Positions 61,596-64,000 of a stretch of DNA of 64,000 bases are shown here, piece after piece (positions within the stretch are counted from its first letter, which is position 1; each line of letters opens with the position of its first letter). A program made the translations under genes and the position numbers. The notes under the pieces are model-generated. The model was not told where the DNA came from. It saw nothing but the letters and a program-made list of their open reading frames with translations, and searched no databases. The stretch comes from Porodaedalea pini (taxonomy: Eukaryota > Basidiomycota > Agaricomycetes > Hymenochaetales > Hymenochaetaceae), in the NCBI GenBank assembly GCA_002794775.1, contig NBAY01000011.1:372001-436000 (forward strand). The letters are read 5' to 3'.

Positions 61596-64000
61596 ATGTC
61601 TACCACTGTACACACTCCTTGTCATTCTCCTTCATCAAGTCAAGATTTCTTCAGCTTCCGCTCTTGTCTTCAAGATATGCAGGATCCATCATTTGTATCC
61701 TCGCTTTCTCCTTGCCAACAAGCCTCAGCGACACCTCCACGAAAACAGCCACTCATGCTCAGTCCCTCTCCATTGCGACGGCGTACAGACTGCGATTACG
61801 ATTTTGACCCAGCCATGCAGCTCGACTTTGATGACTTTTCTGCCGCCACGGGGATCAGCACGCCTTTCCGCCCAAACGCGAAATTCACTTCGTCGCCTCG
61901 TAGACCTCGCTTCAAGCCCGAGGACGAGTTGCCGCCTTTTTTTAGGCCACCAAAGCCTCCAGCTGAGGACGACGAGGGTCTGTTTCTTAGGTCGAATGTC
62001 GGGCACACCTCGCTGCCTTTACGCACACCTGAACGACTCACGTTTGATCCGATTCATATTCCCAACTCTGTTTCGAATCCCAACTTCTCGCATGCGCCCA
62101 AGCGAAAGGTATGTTTTGAGACTCTCATCTAAGTATCACGCTCATAGCTATCTTTAAGATCAATCGCTTGTCCTCTTCACCGAACACTAAACTAGGTCTT
62201 ACTCCTTTGCACATCCACCATGCGGTTGAGGAGGGTGAGCCAATGAGGCGTTTTGCTACACTCGCGCCACTCCCAGCACCTCGTTTTCTCCGTGAACGAG
62301 GCTCAGTGGGTAGTAACATGGGTCGGCAGGTCGATACACTGAAAGAAATGCGTATCTCCGATAGATCCATGGATGTCGACTCTGACAGTGGGTCAGAGGA
62401 AGAATTCTCCAGCCTAAAGGTGCGCCGCACGACCAACAGGTCAGTACGACCCTCCAGTAGTGGAGTGAAAGATGTGGTCGCGTCAATATCGCCGGATGGC
62501 CATATCAATAAGAGACGCACGAGGTCGAGGCCCGTTTCTCTCGAGCTCATGAGCGGTGCCACTCCTGCATTGTCCCCGAAGCCCAAGGGCAGGGGATTTC
62601 ATAGAAGGAACGAGTCGAATACGTCTGTGAGCGAGATGGGTTCACCGGTTAAGGCGGCGAAGGTGTTGGAGAGAGCTAGGCCAGAGTTCGACAGACGGCT
62701 GGCTAGTTCAGCAACTCTATTCTTCGGTCCGGCCATCGTGAATCCAGGAGAAGCTACGAATGCTCGACCTAGTATGGATCGGGGACCTTCGCATACCTTG
62801 CCTCCTTCGACACCTGTGAAAACAGATGAAGATCCGTTCAACTCTGCTTCGCCTGATTCTTCATTCACGAGTGCCTTCCCTAAGCCTGCCGACACGTCTA
62901 TACAGTTCTCTTTTTCTCTGACGTCTGACGCGCCCTCTCCTCGGAGCCGTATTCCGACCAAGTTCAAGAAACCTCGCGATTCCGGTGTCGTGTTGAGCGA
63001 TGATGAGGCGGACGATATACTTCAGCCCATATTGGAGCAGTCAAGGTCTACTAGACCTGATTCTCCTCGTCGCCTACATGCACGTGCATCTACGTTCCCT
63101 CAGCCGTCGGTGAGCTTCACCACGTCCTCGGAGGCAACACTTTTCGACGACAGTTTCGTCACGCCTTCACACGAAAAGAGTCGGGACTCGAATTGGCCAA
63201 GTTCCTCTCTTGATGTCTCTTTAGTTGATGAATTTATCGTGAAGACGCTTGAGGCGGGCACCAAGGATGGAGCCACAGAGAAACGCCCGCCTGGCACGCC
63301 ACAGAAAAGGACGAAGACAGCGTTTTTGGGTCTTCCCGTTCATCGGCCTTGGGCAAGCGCGGCAGTTGACAAGATGGATCGTACGCCGCTTTTCGACGAA
63401 AGGCTGCCGGGTCCGAATTTTGGCTCGATCATGGATAGTGGTGGAAGCGCAGGAGATCTCTCTGTTCCGAAGAGGGGGTTGGGATTGCATGGCAGGCCGA
63501 GGAAGAGCTGTCCGGGCGATCTGAGGTTTCCGAGAGATGACGAAGCTCTCGCTAGCGGTGCAGCAGGGCTGAGGAGCAGTAGTTCTACTGCGAGTGATAC
63601 TGAAACAAGTCCGACGGATGCTCGTCTCATCAACCCCAAGAACAGAGCTTATGGGGACGTCGGTATGGGAAGGCCCAGTGCCAAGCTCAATGCTTCACAG
63701 TACCTCTTACGGCGCTCATCGAGCGGTGCCTTTTCGACGATAAGTGATGGAAGTGAGGGAAGCAACTCCGGTACTCCGACGAGAGGCGCATCTACCAGGA
63801 AGAAGGACAGTGGTACGTGTCGATTTTTTTAGGTTGCTCTTAACTTGGTCACTCATGACATGAATTATTCTACAGAATTCCGTGTGCCAATGCTTCCGCT
63901 CAAGCCGCTCTGTACGCCGTCAAACAAGTCTTTACACCTTACGCCGCTTTCTCCCAATCCTTCTCCTGCCTTCAATGGGGCATCTAGTGCCCGGCATTCG
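61596..64000 (+). CDS. N-terminal regulatory region of a probable Wee1 kinase (partial, runs off the window)
   Basis: Exons 61596-62108, 62159-63812 and 63876 onward; the gene continues past 64000. No kinase domain is present in the window. The visible ~760 residues are disordered and rich in SP/TP sites: SSPRRPRFKPEDELPPFFRP, SLPLRTPERLTFDP, MGSPVKAAKVLERARPEF. Blocks that recall basidiomycete Wee1 N-termini are PPGTPQKRTKTAFLGLPVHR followed by PWASAAVDKM, RPRKSCPGDLRFPRD, YLLRRSSSGAFSTISDGSEG and TPTRG. Wee1 phosphorylates Cdc28/Cdk1 on Tyr15 to hold G2. The call is from pattern memory. Without the kinase domain it could be another large Cdk-regulated protein. Confidence 0.5.

Overview
The window looks like ordinary nuclear DNA from a filamentous basidiomycete, most likely an agaricomycete. 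The genes are split by many short introns of about 50-60 nt (GT-AG, CTRAC-type branch sites). Spacing is tight and both strands carry genes. The gene set is fungal: DASH subunit Dad4, chitin synthase, Hsp110/Sse1, a Cps1-like glycosyltransferase. Gene models were read by hand by matching splice phase to conserved protein blocks. Where exon coordinates are given, the phases add up, except for one single-base discrepancy in the Hsp110 gene. All names rest on recognised motifs and family knowledge; no database search was run.

Layout. 1-162: 3' end of an unrecognised gene. 490-6336 (-): VPS15, the pseudokinase scaffold of the Vps34 PI3-kinase, head to head with 6498-7588 (+), a LAMTOR1/Meh1-type Ragulator/EGO anchor. 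7841-9798 (-): threonine deaminase ILV1. 10307-11757 (+): WSS1/SPRTN-type WLM protease with a 6-nt micro-exon. 12820-16863 (-): intronless ADE6 FGAM synthase. 17362-19450 (-): Ariadne-type RBR ubiquitin ligase, divergent from 19727-21926 (+) lysyl-tRNA synthetase, which has a possible upstream mitochondrial start. 22546-24290 (+): Cps1-like GT2 glycosyltransferase. 24790-25906 (-): SNARE Use1, divergent from 26113-26436 (+) DAD4. 27333-31135 (+): Mios/Sea4 of GATOR2/SEACAT. 31409-33959 (+): Hsp110/Sse1 with an apparent one-base deletion. 34357-37395 (+): large disordered Arg/Asp/Ser-rich protein with LEERI repeats. 37836-38797 (-): His-rich secreted/membrane protein. 39092-40866 (+): type II membrane glycosyltransferase-like protein. 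40867-46116: 5.2 kb with no gene I can support. 46117-47792 (+): low-complexity Ser/Pro/Arg protein. 49408-50695 (+): HEM2. 51046-55330 (+): 19-exon chitin synthase. 55566-56990 (-): R3H-associated-domain protein. 57203-61146 (-): probable TPP1/ACD/Tpz1 shelterin subunit, divergent from 61596-end (+), probably the N-terminal half of Wee1.

Most genes are housekeeping and there is no operon or biosynthetic cluster. Three proteins act at the vacuole/lysosome in amino-acid signalling to TORC1 or in autophagy: VPS15, the LAMTOR1-like anchor and Mios. The first two share a 161-bp divergent promoter containing a CACGTG box. The items I consider most worth a second look are: the candidate shelterin TPP1 with an (SQ)10 tract; a recurrent 8-mer CTAGTACT/AGTACTAG that sits almost only between genes; dual-targeting potential in the lysyl-tRNA synthetase; micro-exons in WSS1 and the chitin synthase; and the Hsp110 reading-frame break.
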